Positions 44,915 to 53,861 are shown, counted from the first letter of the stretch. The stretch: 64,000 bases of DNA from Ancylobacter sp. IITR112 (GCF_041415945.1 NZ_JBGCUS010000001.1:248001-312000); one strand, 5' to 3'. Numbers and translations are program-made. Notes: generated by a model from the letters alone, not told the origin.

Positions 44915-45802
44915 ATGGCCGCACGCGCAACTTGGAAGGGATTTCTGCGACTGGGCGAACTGGTGTGCGGCGTCGGGCTCTATACGGGGGTAAGCGCGAG
45001 TGACCGGGTAAGCCTGCACATGGTGAACCGCGCCACCGGCAACCGCCTCTCGCGCCGCTTTGTCGATTCCGATACCGGAGAACTGGTCGAGCGCGAGGCG
45101 CAGGTGAAGGGCTATGAGCTCGATGCCGGCGACTTCGTCGTGCTGGAGCCGGATGAGATCGCCGAGGTGACGCCGAAGGGCGACAAGGCGCTGACCATTG
45201 AGAGTTTTCTGCCCTGCACCCAGGTCGATAGTCTGTATTTCGACCGCCCCTATTATCTGCGTCCGGTCGACGCTGCGTCAGAGGCGAGCTTTGCGGTCAT
45301 TCGTGAGGGGCTGCGCACGAAGAAGGTGGCGGCGGTGGCGACGGCGGTGCTGTTCCGCCGCCCGCGCAGCCTGCTGATCCGCGCCTATGACGAGGGCATC
45401 ATCGCCACCACGCTGCATTATGATTACGAGGTGCGTTCGGCCGAGGAGGCCTTCGAGGACATTGCCGAGCTGAAGATGGAGCCGGAAATGCTCGATCTCG
45501 CCCGCCACATCATCGACACCAAATCCGGCCGCTTCCAGCCCGAAACGTTCGACGACCGCTATGACGACGCGCTGGCGGAACTGGTCAAGGCCAAGATGGA
45601 GGGCCGCAAGATCGCCCCGCCGAAGAAGCCGGCCGCCAAGGTGGTGAGCCTGCTCGACGCGCTGCGCGAGAGCGCGGGCGTTTCCGGTGGCAAGCCGCCG
45701 GCGCGGAAGAAGGGCGGCACCGGAAAGGCCGCCGCAAAGGCGGAGCCGAAAAAGCCCGCCGCCCGCAAGACCGGCCGCGCGCCCACCCGCAAGGCCGGGT
45801 GA
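44915..45802 (+). CDS. ku: DNA end-binding protein Ku (first copy)
   Basis: The 295-residue protein has the bacterial Ku core: WKGFLRLGELVCGVGLYTG, HMVNRATGNRLSRRFVDSDT, KGYELDAGDFVVLEPDEI and RLRFHTL-like central strands, ending with a Lys/Ala-rich tail from about residue 235 (PARKKGGTGKAAAK). Ku forms a ring on broken DNA ends and recruits LigD. The tail probably helps DNA binding and threading. It directly precedes ligD (their frames nearly overlap) and follows an EcfG promoter, so repair is raised under general stress. Confidence 0.93.
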   Translation: MAARATWKGFLRLGELVCGVGLYTGVSASDRVSLHMVNRATGNRLSRRFVDSDTGELVEREAQVKGYELDAGDFVVLEPDEIAEVTPKGDKALTIESFLPCTQVDSLYFDRPYYLRPVDAASEASFAVIREGLRTKKVAAVATAVLFRRPRSLLIRAYDEGIIATTLHYDYEVRSAEEAFEDIAELKMEPEMLDLARHIIDTKSGRFQPETFDDRYDDALAELVKAKMEGRKIAPPKKPAAKVVSLLDALRESAGVSGGKPPARKKGGTGKAAAKAEPKKPAARKTGRAPTRKAG

Positions 45803-45807
45803 GCGTC

Positions 45808-48360
45808 ATGGCGCTCGATCTCTATCGCCGCAAGCGCGACTTCACCCGCACGCAGGAGCCGGAGGGCACTGAGAGCGCCGCCGCCGGCCATTCCTATCTC
45901 ATCCAGAAGCACGCCGCCCGCCGCCTGCATTATGATCTGCGTCTGGAACTGGACGGCGTGCTGAAGAGCTGGGCCGTCACCAAGGGCCCGAGCCTGGTGC
46001 CGGGCGAGAAGCGGCTCGCCGTGCATGTGGAAGACCATCCGCTCGACTATGGCAGCTTCGAGGGCACCATTCCGAAGGGCGAATATGGCGGCGGCACCGT
46101 CATGCTCTGGGATCGCGGAAGCTGGGAGCCCATCGGCGATCCTGCGCGGGGCTACAGGAAGGGCCATCTCGAATTCGAGTTGCATGGCGATAAGCTGCAC
46201 GGGCGCTGGCATCTGGTGCGGATGGCCAAGCGCCGGGGCGAGAAGGCGGACAACTGGCTGCTGATCAAGGCCGAAGACGATGCCGCCCGGCCGGAAGGCG
46301 CGGCGGACATCCTTGAGGAACGGCCGGACTCGGTGAAGACCGGCCGCAGCATGGAGGCCATTGCGACAGGCGCGGCCTCCGCTCCCGAGAAAGCCAGAAC
46401 CACCGCAAAGAAGGCCGGCAGCAAGGGCCCCGCCGCTAGGGCCGCGACCCGATCCACCGTGAGGAGTCGCAAGGCGGAATCTGTGGTGGCGCTCCCCGAT
46501 TTCATCGAGCCGCAATTGGCCACGCTGGTCGCCAAGGCGCCGGTCGGCACGGCTTGGATTCATGAGATCAAGTTTGACGGCTACCGGCTGCAGGCGCGGA
46601 TCGACAAGAGCGCCAAGGGCAAGGGCCGGGTGAAGCTGCTTACCCGCTCGGGTCTCGACTGGACGCCGCGTTTCGGCAAGGCGCTGGTCGAGGCGCTGGA
46701 GTCGCTGCCGGTGGAGACGGCGCTGATCGACGGCGAACTGGTGGTGGAGTCAAGCGCCGGTGTATCCAATTTCAGCCTGCTGCAGCACGACCTGGCGGAA
46801 GGGCGGGCGGACCGCTTCCTCTTCTATGCCTTCGATCTGCTGCATCTCGACGGGCGCGACCTTACCGGCCGTCCGCTCACCGAGCGCAAGCAGCTTCTGG
46901 AGCAAATGCTGGCCGGCGCCGATGACGGCCTGCGCTATAGCGAGCACCTCGCGGAAGATGGCGACGCCATGCTCCGCCATGCGTGCCGGCTGAGCCTGGA
47001 GGGGCTGGTGTCGAAGCGGGCGGGCGCCCCCTATCGCCCCGGCCGTGGCCGCGACTGGGTGAAGTCGAAATGCGCCTTTCGGCAGGAATTCGTCATTGGC
47101 GGCTTCACGCCCTCCACGTCGCAGAACAACGCCATCGGCTCGCTGGTGCTCGGGGTATACGAGGCGGGCAAGCTGGTGCCGGTAGGCCGGGTTGGCACCG
47201 GCTTTTCGCGCGAACTGGCGCGCGGCCTCCATGCCCGGCTGGCGAAGATCACCCGCGACCGGAGCCCCTTTGGCCAGACGCTAACGGCGGAGGAACGGCG
47301 CGGCGTCACCTTCGTGGCACCCGAACTCGTGGCCGAGGTGGAGTTTCGTGGCTGGACCGGCGATCAGCATCTGCGTCACGCCGCTTTTCGCGGCTTGCGC
47401 GAGGACAAGCCGGCGCGCGAGATTGTCCGGGAGACGCCGGCGAAGGGTGAGGCCATGGCTGTCGACCGTACCGCGCCGCGCTCGCGGGTGAAGCTCACCC
47501 ATCCCGACCGCATCTACTGGCCGGCCGAGGGGATCACCAAGCAGGGCCTCGCCGACTATTACGCCGACATCTGGCGCTTCATCGCCCCCTTCGTCGTCGT
47601 GCGGCCGCTGGCACTGCTGCGCTGCCCCGATGGCATCGAAGGTCAGGCGTTTTTCCAGAAGCACTCCTGGCGCGGGATGAACAAGGCGATCAAGATCGCC
47701 ACGGACAAGGACGCTGAGGAACTGCTTTATATCGACGATCTTGACGGGCTGATCGCCCTCGTCCAGTCCGCCGCGCTGGAAATACATCCCTGGGGCGCGC
47801 CGCTGACAGACATCGAACGGCCGGACCAGCTCATCTTCGATCTGGACCCCGGCGAGGCCGTGGGTTGGAACGGCGTGGTCGCCGGCGCGCGGGAGATCCG
47901 CGCCCGGCTGGAAGCGCAGGGCCTGCCGGCCTTCGTCAAGACCTCCGGCGGCAAGGGCCTGCATGTGGTGGTGCCGCTGAAGCCGACAGCGACGTGGGAG
48001 ACCGCCAAGCCCTTCGCGAAGGCGCTCGCCGATTCTCTCGCCGCCGACGATCCTGAACGCTACATCGCGGTTGCCACCAAGGCTCGCCGCAAGGGCCGTA
48101 TCTTCGTCGATTATCTGCGCAACGGCCGCGGCGCCACGGCGGTGGCGGCCTATTGCCCGCGCGCCCGTCCCGGCGCCGGTGTGTCGATGCCGGTGGCGTG
48201 GGATGAACTCGACGCGCTCACCGGCGGCGCGCATTTCACCCTCACCGAGGCGCCGGCCCGGCTCGCCAATCTCGACGCCGACCCCTGGGCTGATTTTCGT
48301 GCCGCCGCCGCACCTCTTCCCACGGCCCGCACCGGCAAGGGTCGGGGGAGGAAAGCCTGA
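45808..48360 (+). CDS. ligD: ATP-dependent DNA ligase LigD (PE-ligase-polymerase)
   Basis: The 850-residue protein has three domains: a 3'-phosphoesterase at about 15-160 (HAARRLHYDLRLELDG, VTKGPSLVPGEKRLAV), a Lys/Ala-rich linker, an ATP-dependent ligase at about 225-530 with adenylated Lys255 in HEIKFDGYRLQ, and a primase-polymerase domain at about 560-840 with the metal Asp pair 678/680 in LIFDLDPGEAV. It trims, fills and seals ends held by Ku. ATG 45808 gives the usual N-terminus MALDLYRRKRDF; a GTG at 45799 is possible. The stop overlaps the mgtC start. Confidence 0.95.
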   Translation: MALDLYRRKRDFTRTQEPEGTESAAAGHSYLIQKHAARRLHYDLRLELDGVLKSWAVTKGPSLVPGEKRLAVHVEDHPLDYGSFEGTIPKGEYGGGTVMLWDRGSWEPIGDPARGYRKGHLEFELHGDKLHGRWHLVRMAKRRGEKADNWLLIKAEDDAARPEGAADILEERPDSVKTGRSMEAIATGAASAPEKARTTAKKAGSKGPAARAATRSTVRSRKAESVVALPDFIEPQLATLVAKAPVGTAWIHEIKFDGYRLQARIDKSAKGKGRVKLLTRSGLDWTPRFGKALVEALESLPVETALIDGELVVESSAGVSNFSLLQHDLAEGRADRFLFYAFDLLHLDGRDLTGRPLTERKQLLEQMLAGADDGLRYSEHLAEDGDAMLRHACRLSLEGLVSKRAGAPYRPGRGRDWVKSKCAFRQEFVIGGFTPSTSQNNAIGSLVLGVYEAGKLVPVGRVGTGFSRELARGLHARLAKITRDRSPFGQTLTAEERRGVTFVAPELVAEVEFRGWTGDQHLRHAAFRGLREDKPAREIVRETPAKGEAMAVDRTAPRSRVKLTHPDRIYWPAEGITKQGLADYYADIWRFIAPFVVVRPLALLRCPDGIEGQAFFQKHSWRGMNKAIKIATDKDAEELLYIDDLDGLIALVQSAALEIHPWGAPLTDIERPDQLIFDLDPGEAVGWNGVVAGAREIRARLEAQGLPAFVKTSGGKGLHVVVPLKPTATWETAKPFAKALADSLAADDPERYIAVATKARRKGRIFVDYLRNGRGATAVAAYCPRARPGAGVSMPVAWDELDALTGGAHFTLTEAPARLANLDADPWADFRAAAAPLPTARTGKGRGRKA

Positions 48361-48890
48361 TGGAAAGGCTGCCTCAAGCACTCTGGCTGACCCCGGAAGA
48401 GATCGAGAACCTGGTCCGGCTGATGGCGGCCGCCGCGTGCGGGATGATCGTCGGCTTCAATCGCGACCTGCGCGGCAAGCCTACCGGCATGCGCACGCTC
48501 GGGCTGGTGGGGCTGGGCGCGGCGCTCATCTCGCTGTCCGCCCTGCAGGTCGAAGGCATGGAAGGGCATCCGGACGCTACCAGCCGCGTGGTGCAGGGCA
48601 TCGTGCAGGGGGTGATGACCGGCATCGGCTTCCTCGGCGCTGGCGTCGTGTTGCGCGACCGCACGCGGCTTGAAGTCCACGGCCTCACCACCGCCGCCGC
48701 CGTGTGGGTGACGGCGGCGCTCGGCGTCGCCTGCGCCATCGCCTCCTGGCACTTGGTGTTTCTGGCGCTGGCGACCACCATCGGCCTGCTCGTCACCATG
48801 TTGCCGTTGGAGCGCCTGGTAGAGTCCCGGGCGGAAAAGGCGCCGCGTCGCGCCTCGCCACTTCCGGAAGACGAGGATCCGCCGCGCTGA
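48360..48890 (+). CDS. MgtC/SapB family membrane protein
   Basis: The 176-residue protein has about four to five membrane segments and the MgtC core: RLMAAAACGMIVGFNRDLRG, GMRTLGLVGLGAALISL, then GFLGAGVVLRDR and LTTAAAVWVTAALGVACA. It lacks the C-terminal ACT-like domain of virulence MgtC. The family is tied to low magnesium and acid stress through control of the ATP synthase or membrane potential, though short forms are untested. Its ATG overlaps the ligD stop, so it is co-expressed with end joining. Confidence 0.9.
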   Translation: MERLPQALWLTPEEIENLVRLMAAAACGMIVGFNRDLRGKPTGMRTLGLVGLGAALISLSALQVEGMEGHPDATSRVVQGIVQGVMTGIGFLGAGVVLRDRTRLEVHGLTTAAAVWVTAALGVACAIASWHLVFLALATTIGLLVTMLPLERLVESRAEKAPRRASPLPEDEDPPR

Positions 48891-48896
48891 GGCAGG

Positions 48897-49715
48897 CTAG
48901 CGCCGGCGCCCGGAGGCGCCGCCGCGCTCGGCCGCAAGGCTCTTCTTCAGCGCGTCCATGATGTTGACCACATTTGTCGGCGCGTCGTCCTCCTCCACCC
49001 GCGCCGCGCGCCGCTTGGCCGGCCGCTTCTTCTTCTTCTTCGCGGCGATGAGCTGCTTGAGATTGGCCTGTAGCGGATCACGCACCAGCGCCGCGTCCCA
49101 GTCTTGCGTGCGCGTGTCGATCAGCTTCCCGACCAGCCCGACAAGATCGCGGTCGGCTTTCTCCTCGATGTCCTCGAAATAACCCTCCGGCCGGCGCAAC
49201 TCGTCCGCGTAATGCAGCGTCCACAGCACGATGCCGCGCCCGCGCGGCTCCAGCATGACCGGCCGCTCGCGCCGGTGCAGCACCACGCGCGACAGGCCGA
49301 CCTTGCCGGCGGCGCGCATCGCCTCCCGGATCACCGCGAAGGCTTCCTCGCCGACAGGATCATCGGGTATCAGGAAATGCGGCGTGTCGTACCAGATCCA
49401 CTCCACGGTATCGGCAGGCACGAAGGTCGCGATGTCGATGGTGCGGTTGCTGTCCAGCGCCACTGCGTCGAGTTCGTCGTCCTCGAGGATGATGTGCCGT
49501 CCCGCCTCGCGCTCATAGCCGCGTGCCTGGTCGTCGGAGCCCACCGTCTCGCCGGTTTCGGAATCAACATAGATGCCCTCCACCCGATTGCCGGTCACCC
49601 GGTTCAGCGTGTGGAAGCGGATGCGCTCCGCCCCGCTGGTGGCCGGCGCGAGAGCGACCGGGCAGGTGACCAGCGAGAGTTTGAGATAGCCTTTCCACAG
49701 GCCGCGCGGCGCCAC
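48897..49715 (-). CDS. ku: DNA end-binding protein Ku (second copy)
   Basis: The 272-residue protein has the Ku core with WKGYLKLSLVTCPVALAPAT, IRFHTLNRVTGNRVEGIYVD and YEREAGRHIILEDDELDAVA, and a short tail with a KKKKKRPAKRRAARVEED stretch. It begins at GTG 49715, with GGGGA upstream. It is convergent with mgtC (6-base gap). Sequence differs substantially from the first Ku, so it is not a recent duplicate. The two could form heterodimers or work in different conditions, as suggested for multi-Ku rhizobia. Confidence 0.93.
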   Translation of the reverse strand: MAPRGLWKGYLKLSLVTCPVALAPATSGAERIRFHTLNRVTGNRVEGIYVDSETGETVGSDDQARGYEREAGRHIILEDDELDAVALDSNRTIDIATFVPADTVEWIWYDTPHFLIPDDPVGEEAFAVIREAMRAAGKVGLSRVVLHRRERPVMLEPRGRGIVLWTLHYADELRRPEGYFEDIEEKADRDLVGLVGKLIDTRTQDWDAALVRDPLQANLKQLIAAKKKKKRPAKRRAARVEEDDAPTNVVNIMDALKKSLAAERGGASGRRR

Positions 49716-49780
49716 TGAACGTCCCCCGATAGGTGGTGTCTCCGCCAACAATCGCGGGGCCGCTCCGAGGTTCCGGCCGC

Positions 49781-49805
49781 TGAACCGATCGTGTCGCGGC
49801 GCGTT
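49781..49805 (+). promoter_or_regulatory. EcfG-like promoter of the small membrane protein gene
   Basis: TGAAC (49781-49785) is one base off GGAAC and is followed by 16 bases and CGTT (49802-49805). The gene starts 40 bases later. Confidence 0.55.
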
Positions 49806-49845
49806 GATTGTCGAACGCCCACTATTGCCCGCCGGGGAGACGATC

Positions 49846-50160
49846 ATGGCCGACACCGAGCGCCTGCGCGGCGACATTGACGAGGGGCGTACCCACGACA
49901 AGGTGCCGTTTCCCGATCCCGCGGCGGCACCGCTCGGCACGGATGACGAGGCAGCCGGTGCTCCTGCCGAGACCGAGCGGGCCATGGTCGCGCAGGTGAT
50001 AGGCCCTTCCAGTGCCGGCGGTGGCACGGATGAACGCGGCCGACCCTATGACGACAAGGGCACGACTGTGCCCGGCGTGTCCTTCGTCACCGCAGTCGTC
50101 GGCCTGCTGCTTGTGGTGGCGCTCGGCGCCGGTGTCTTCGCCGCCGTGATGATGGGCTGA
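49846..50160 (+). CDS. Small tail-anchored hypothetical protein
   Basis: The 104-residue protein is acidic and proline-rich for 75 residues (KVPFPDPAAAPLGTDDEAAG) and ends with one hydrophobic segment (FVTAVVGLLLVVALGAGVFA) and MMG. It would be anchored by its C-terminus in the inner membrane. GGGGAGA precedes ATG 49846. I do not recognise a family. An EcfG-like promoter lies upstream and stress genes lie on both sides, so a stress role is likely. Confidence 0.75.
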   Translation: MADTERLRGDIDEGRTHDKVPFPDPAAAPLGTDDEAAGAPAETERAMVAQVIGPSSAGGGTDERGRPYDDKGTTVPGVSFVTAVVGLLLVVALGAGVFAAVMMG

Positions 50161-50204
50161 GCCGTTTCCGCCAAACCTATCCCGCCCCGGCCTACCTCCA
50201 GCCG

Positions 50205-50230
50205 GGAACCGCAGGGGCTCTTCCCCGGTT
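50205..50230 (+). promoter_or_regulatory. EcfG-like promoter of the phospholipase D-VTT operon
   Basis: GGAAC (50205-50209), 17 bases, then GGTT (50227-50230), followed by AG as in the promoter at 35569-35594. The operon starts at 50265. Confidence 0.6.
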
Positions 50231-50264
50231 AGCGCAGGTCGTTAGCCCCCGAGAATGCGAGCCG

Positions 50265-52466
50265 ATGTCCGTCAGCCAGAACCTGCGACAAGACATGCGC
50301 CAGGACCAAAGTCCCGAAGCGATCGAAAGCGCCATGGCCTCCCAGCCGGTGCCGGAGGGGCCGAACCCGCCGAGGCGGCAGGAAAGCGGGCCGGTGCTCG
50401 CCGCCGGGCGAAATGTCTGGCGCGTGGCGCCGGCTGCGCGCGCGCGTGTGCTGGTCGATGGTGCCGCCTATTTCGGCGCGTTGCGCGCGGCGATGCGGGA
50501 GGCGCGGGAAACGATCCACATCGCCGGCTGGGACCTCGACAGCCGAATGAAGCTGGTGGGCGAAGGCGGAACGGCCGAGGATGGCCTGCCCGAGACGCTG
50601 GCGGCGTTCCTCTCCGCGCTGGTGGCGCGCAATCCGCGCCTGCGCATCCGCCTGCTGCTGTGGGACTATTCGGTGATGTTCGCGCTGGAGCGGGAACTCG
50701 CGCCGATCCTCTCCTTCCTCTGGGCGACGCCTAAGCAGATCGAACTGTGTCTCGACGACGAATTGCCGATCGGTGCCTCTCACCACCAGAAGATCGTGGT
50801 GATTGACGATTCACTCGCCTTTTCCGGCGGGCTGGATATCACCGGCCATCGTTGGGACACCGCCGCTCATACCCCTGGCGACCCGCGGCGCCGCGATCCG
50901 CAGGGGTCGCTCTACGAGCCGTTCCACGACGTGCAGATGGCGGTCGATGGCGAAGCGGCCGCTGCGCTGGGCGCGCTGTTCCGTGAGCGCTGGCAGCGCG
51001 CCGCCTCCGAGCGGCTCAACCCGGCGCGGGCGCGTGGCCATCGTTGGCCGGAGGGGCTGTCGGTCGATTTCACCGAAGTCGCCATTGGCATCGCCCGGAC
51101 CCTGCCGTCCTATGACGGAGCGGCGGGCGCCCGCGAGGTGGAAACACTGCTGTTCGACATGATCGACCGTGCCGAGCGCATGATTTATGTCGAAAACCAG
51201 TTCATCACCTGCGAGCGCTTCACCGAGCGGCTGGTGGCGCGGATGAAGGAGCGCCCCGAACTCGAAGCGCTGATGGTGACGCCGAACATCTACCGCTCCT
51301 GGATCGAGCAGCAGGTGATGGGGGTACCGCGCGAGCGGCTGCGGGCGCGGCTGGAGCAGGAGGGGCTGGCGGGGCGCGCGCGTCTCGTCTTCCCGCAGGT
51401 GACATCCGGGGACGTGACGGTCGAAATCTTCGTCCATGCCAAGGTGCTCATCGTCGACGACCGGATGCTGCGGGTCGGCTCGGCCAATATCTGCAACCGC
51501 TCGATGGGCTTCGACAGCGAATGCGACCTGGTGATCGAGGCCCGTGACGCGCGCGAGCGGCACGGGGTGGCGGCGATCCGCGACCGGCTGCTTGGCGAGC
51601 ATATCGGCCACGCGCCGGAACAGGTGGAGGAACTCCTCACCCGTGAGGGGCTCATCGCCGCCTCGCACCTCGGCGCCGCCGGCCGGCGGCTCGTCGATCT
51701 GCCCCCCGTCGCCTCCGATCTCGCCTTGCCGCAGATCAGCGCCATCGCCGATCCGCCCGAGCCGCTCTATGACGAGCGGGCGTCGGAGGCGCCGGGCAAG
51801 CCGCGCCGCTGGCGGATCGCCGCTTTGGTGGCGGGGCTCGCCGTGCTGTCCGCCCTGGTGGTCGCCTGGGCTCATTCGCCTTTCTCCGAGCCGGACCGCA
51901 TCATCGCCGCACTCGGCAATATGGCCGACCGCCCCTGGGGTGCCGCCCTTGTTGTCGGCATCTATGTGCTGGGCGGGCTGGTGGTGTTTCCGGTGTCGGT
52001 GCTCATCATCGCCACGGTCGCCGTCTATGGCGGCTGGACCGGTGCGCTTCTGGCTGGCCTCGGCGCGCTCGCCAGCGCGGTCGTGACCTTCTTCATCGGT
52101 AGGCATCTCGGCGCCGGCGTGGTGCGCCGCTTCATCGGTCCGCGCATCAACCGCATCCGCCGCGGCCTCGCCAATCAGGGCATATTGACCGTGGCGATGA
52201 TGCGCATGGTGCCGGCCGCGCCATTCACTTTCATCAACCTCGTCGCCGGGGCGGCGGGACTGCGGGTGGTGGATTTCGTGCTTGGAACCGCGCTGGGTCT
52301 GCTGCCGGGCCTGGTGGTGCTGAGCGCGCTGGGACACCAGATTGTCGAGGTGATCGCCAATCCGACCCTGGGGCGGGTGGGACTGCTGATCGCATTCGTC
52401 GCGCTCTGGGTGGCCTGCTCGCTCGGGTTGCAGTTCCTTCTCACGCGGCTGCGGAGGCCGGCGTGA
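50265..52466 (+). CDS. Phospholipase D-like protein fused to a VTT (DedA-type) membrane domain
   Basis: The 733-residue protein joins two modules. Residues about 60-490 hold two HKD motifs, HHQKIVVIDDSLAFSGG (His174, Lys176) and HAKVLIVDDRMLRVGS (His391), so a phosphodiesterase or phosphatidyltransferase site is complete. From about residue 515 come several membrane segments with the VTT/SNARE-associated pattern: GYWTGA-like turn, FFIGRHLGAGVVRRFIGPRI and MMRMVPAAPFTFINLVAGAA. Such fusions probably remodel or move phospholipids. It leads an operon with an EEP-family gene and a DUF2934 gene, all overlapping by four bases. Confidence 0.9.
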   Translation: MSVSQNLRQDMRQDQSPEAIESAMASQPVPEGPNPPRRQESGPVLAAGRNVWRVAPAARARVLVDGAAYFGALRAAMREARETIHIAGWDLDSRMKLVGEGGTAEDGLPETLAAFLSALVARNPRLRIRLLLWDYSVMFALERELAPILSFLWATPKQIELCLDDELPIGASHHQKIVVIDDSLAFSGGLDITGHRWDTAAHTPGDPRRRDPQGSLYEPFHDVQMAVDGEAAAALGALFRERWQRAASERLNPARARGHRWPEGLSVDFTEVAIGIARTLPSYDGAAGAREVETLLFDMIDRAERMIYVENQFITCERFTERLVARMKERPELEALMVTPNIYRSWIEQQVMGVPRERLRARLEQEGLAGRARLVFPQVTSGDVTVEIFVHAKVLIVDDRMLRVGSANICNRSMGFDSECDLVIEARDARERHGVAAIRDRLLGEHIGHAPEQVEELLTREGLIAASHLGAAGRRLVDLPPVASDLALPQISAIADPPEPLYDERASEAPGKPRRWRIAALVAGLAVLSALVVAWAHSPFSEPDRIIAALGNMADRPWGAALVVGIYVLGGLVVFPVSVLIIATVAVYGGWTGALLAGLGALASAVVTFFIGRHLGAGVVRRFIGPRINRIRRGLANQGILTVAMMRMVPAAPFTFINLVAGAAGLRVVDFVLGTALGLLPGLVVLSALGHQIVEVIANPTLGRVGLLIAFVALWVACSLGLQFLLTRLRRPA

Positions 52467-53248
52467 ACGTGGCTGTGCCTTCGCGCCTGCGGCTGATGAC
52501 CTGGAACATACATGGTGGTGTCGGGCCTGATCGACGCTTCGATCTCGACCGCATCGCCGCTCTCATCGCCCGTCACCAGCCCGACATCCTGGCCTTGCAG
52601 GAGGTCGACACGCGCGGGCGCGGTGTCGCCAGCCTTGCCCCGCTGGAGGGACTCGGCATCGGCCATCTCGCGGAAGCGCGGACCGTTGCCGTCCCCGACG
52701 GCCATTACGGCCATGTGCTCTACTCGCGCTGGCCGACACACGGCATCGTGCTGCATGATCTCTCGGTCCGCCGGCGCGAGCCCCGCATGGCGATCGAGGC
52801 CCGGGTGGACACGCCGCAGGGTCCGCTCCGGGTGGTGGCGGTGCATCTCGGCCTCGCCCTCGCCGAGCGCTGGCGGCAGGCGTCCCGGCTGGCGCGGATG
52901 ACCCGCAATGGCTGTGGTACGCCGACGGTGATGATGGGCGACTTCAACGACTGGTTCGCCTTCCGGCCGGTGCGGCGGACGCTGGCGCGGGTGCTCCCCG
53001 AAAGCACCGAGCACCGCAGCTTTCCCGCCTGCTGGCCGCTGCTGCGGCTCGATCGCATCTATGGCAGCCGCCCCGGCATGCTGGTGCGCAGCTTCACCGA
53101 CCCCGAGGCGCGCCACGCCTCCGATCATCTTCCGGTCATCGCCGATATCGAACTGCGCCCGCGCCTCGCACCAGCGGGCGCCCGGGCCGGGTCGGAACAG
53201 GCGCCGCCGCCGGGCGTTGACCTGATGAAACAGGGAGAACGTCCATGA
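52463..53248 (+). CDS. Endonuclease/exonuclease/phosphatase (EEP) family protein
   Basis: The 261-residue protein has the EEP fold: RLMTWNIHGGVG (metal Asn), DILALQEVDTRG (metal Glu), VVAVHLGLAL, VMMGDFNDWFAF (Asp-x-Asn) and the final ASDHLPVIADIEL (His). Family members cut DNA, or hydrolyse phosphoinositides or sphingomyelin-type lipids. Co-translation with the phospholipase D-VTT gene (GTGA overlap at 52463) favours a lipid substrate, while its closeness to Ku/LigD would allow a nucleic acid one. No signal peptide is seen. Confidence 0.9.
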   Translation: MNVAVPSRLRLMTWNIHGGVGPDRRFDLDRIAALIARHQPDILALQEVDTRGRGVASLAPLEGLGIGHLAEARTVAVPDGHYGHVLYSRWPTHGIVLHDLSVRRREPRMAIEARVDTPQGPLRVVAVHLGLALAERWRQASRLARMTRNGCGTPTVMMGDFNDWFAFRPVRRTLARVLPESTEHRSFPACWPLLRLDRIYGSRPGMLVRSFTDPEARHASDHLPVIADIELRPRLAPAGARAGSEQAPPPGVDLMKQGERP

Positions 53249-53694
53249 GCCTCACTGATGACGAGATAAGAGCGCGCGCCCATCGGCTGTGGGAAAGCGA
53301 GGGAAGGCCGGACGGACGTTCGGACCATTACTGGTTCCTCGCGCGCGACATGCTGGTGGCCGAAGGCCGCGCCATGGCGGATGGCGGCTCGGCCTTCCGG
53401 CCGGTGGATGCGGCGGAGGCGCCGCCCGAGCCTGTAGGCGCGGCCGATGGCTTTCCCGCCCCTTCCGAGGAGGGAGGCATCGAGAGCGCGGAGCGCCCTC
53501 CCGTGCCGCTCGATCCCGCGGTCGATCCGAACTCCGCCCTCGACCCCGGCCAGGGCGGCAACGCGCCGATCAGCGAGATCGAGAGCATTCGCCGCACGTT
53601 GGAAGTGCCGAAGGGCCGGCGCGGACGCGGCGTGCCGACCAACGACCGCGCTGGGGCGATGAGCGGGCAGGCCGGCAGCCGCAAACGGAGCTGA
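53245..53694 (+). CDS. DUF2934 domain protein
   Basis: The 149-residue protein starts with DUF2934: DDEIRARAHRLWESEGRPDG then DHYWFLARDMLVAEG. The remaining 100 residues are acidic, proline-rich and probably disordered, with a basic end (GRRGRGVPTNDRAGAM). DUF2934 proteins have no known activity and are often in stress regulons of Rhizobiales. The start overlaps the EEP gene stop by four bases and has GGGAGAAC upstream. Confidence 0.85.
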   Translation: MSLTDDEIRARAHRLWESEGRPDGRSDHYWFLARDMLVAEGRAMADGGSAFRPVDAAEAPPEPVGAADGFPAPSEEGGIESAERPPVPLDPAVDPNSALDPGQGGNAPISEIESIRRTLEVPKGRRGRGVPTNDRAGAMSGQAGSRKRS

Positions 53695-53702
53695 GAGGCG
53701 CC

Positions 53703-53831
53703 ATGAGGAAATGGTTCGTTCAACTGCTCGTTGATATCGGGCTGGTGCGGCCCCGCGACGCGGTAGAGGGCGCCGGCACGGCAGACCCGCACCACAGGCC
53801 GCGCGGCGCCCCGCCCCGCACCCCCGGCTAA
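53703..53831 (+). CDS. 42-residue hypothetical protein
   Basis: ATG 53703, with GAGAGG 4 bases upstream, opens a 42-residue frame: MRKWFVQLLVDIGLVRPRDA followed by a low-complexity, Pro/His/Arg-rich end. The first part could form one amphipathic or short membrane helix. It lies 8 bases after the DUF2934 stop, so it would belong to the same operon. I know no family for it. Confidence 0.5.
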   Translation: MRKWFVQLLVDIGLVRPRDAVEGAGTADPHHRPRGAPPRTPG

Positions 53832-53861
53832 GGCAATAGCCGATGCAGACAGGAGATTTCG

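Noticed and set aside
49747..49774. EcfG promoter for the second ku gene (minus strand GGAAC with TGTT)
   Set aside because: Spacing is 19 bases and the -10 differs, outside the 16-17 base rule shown by the other promoters here.
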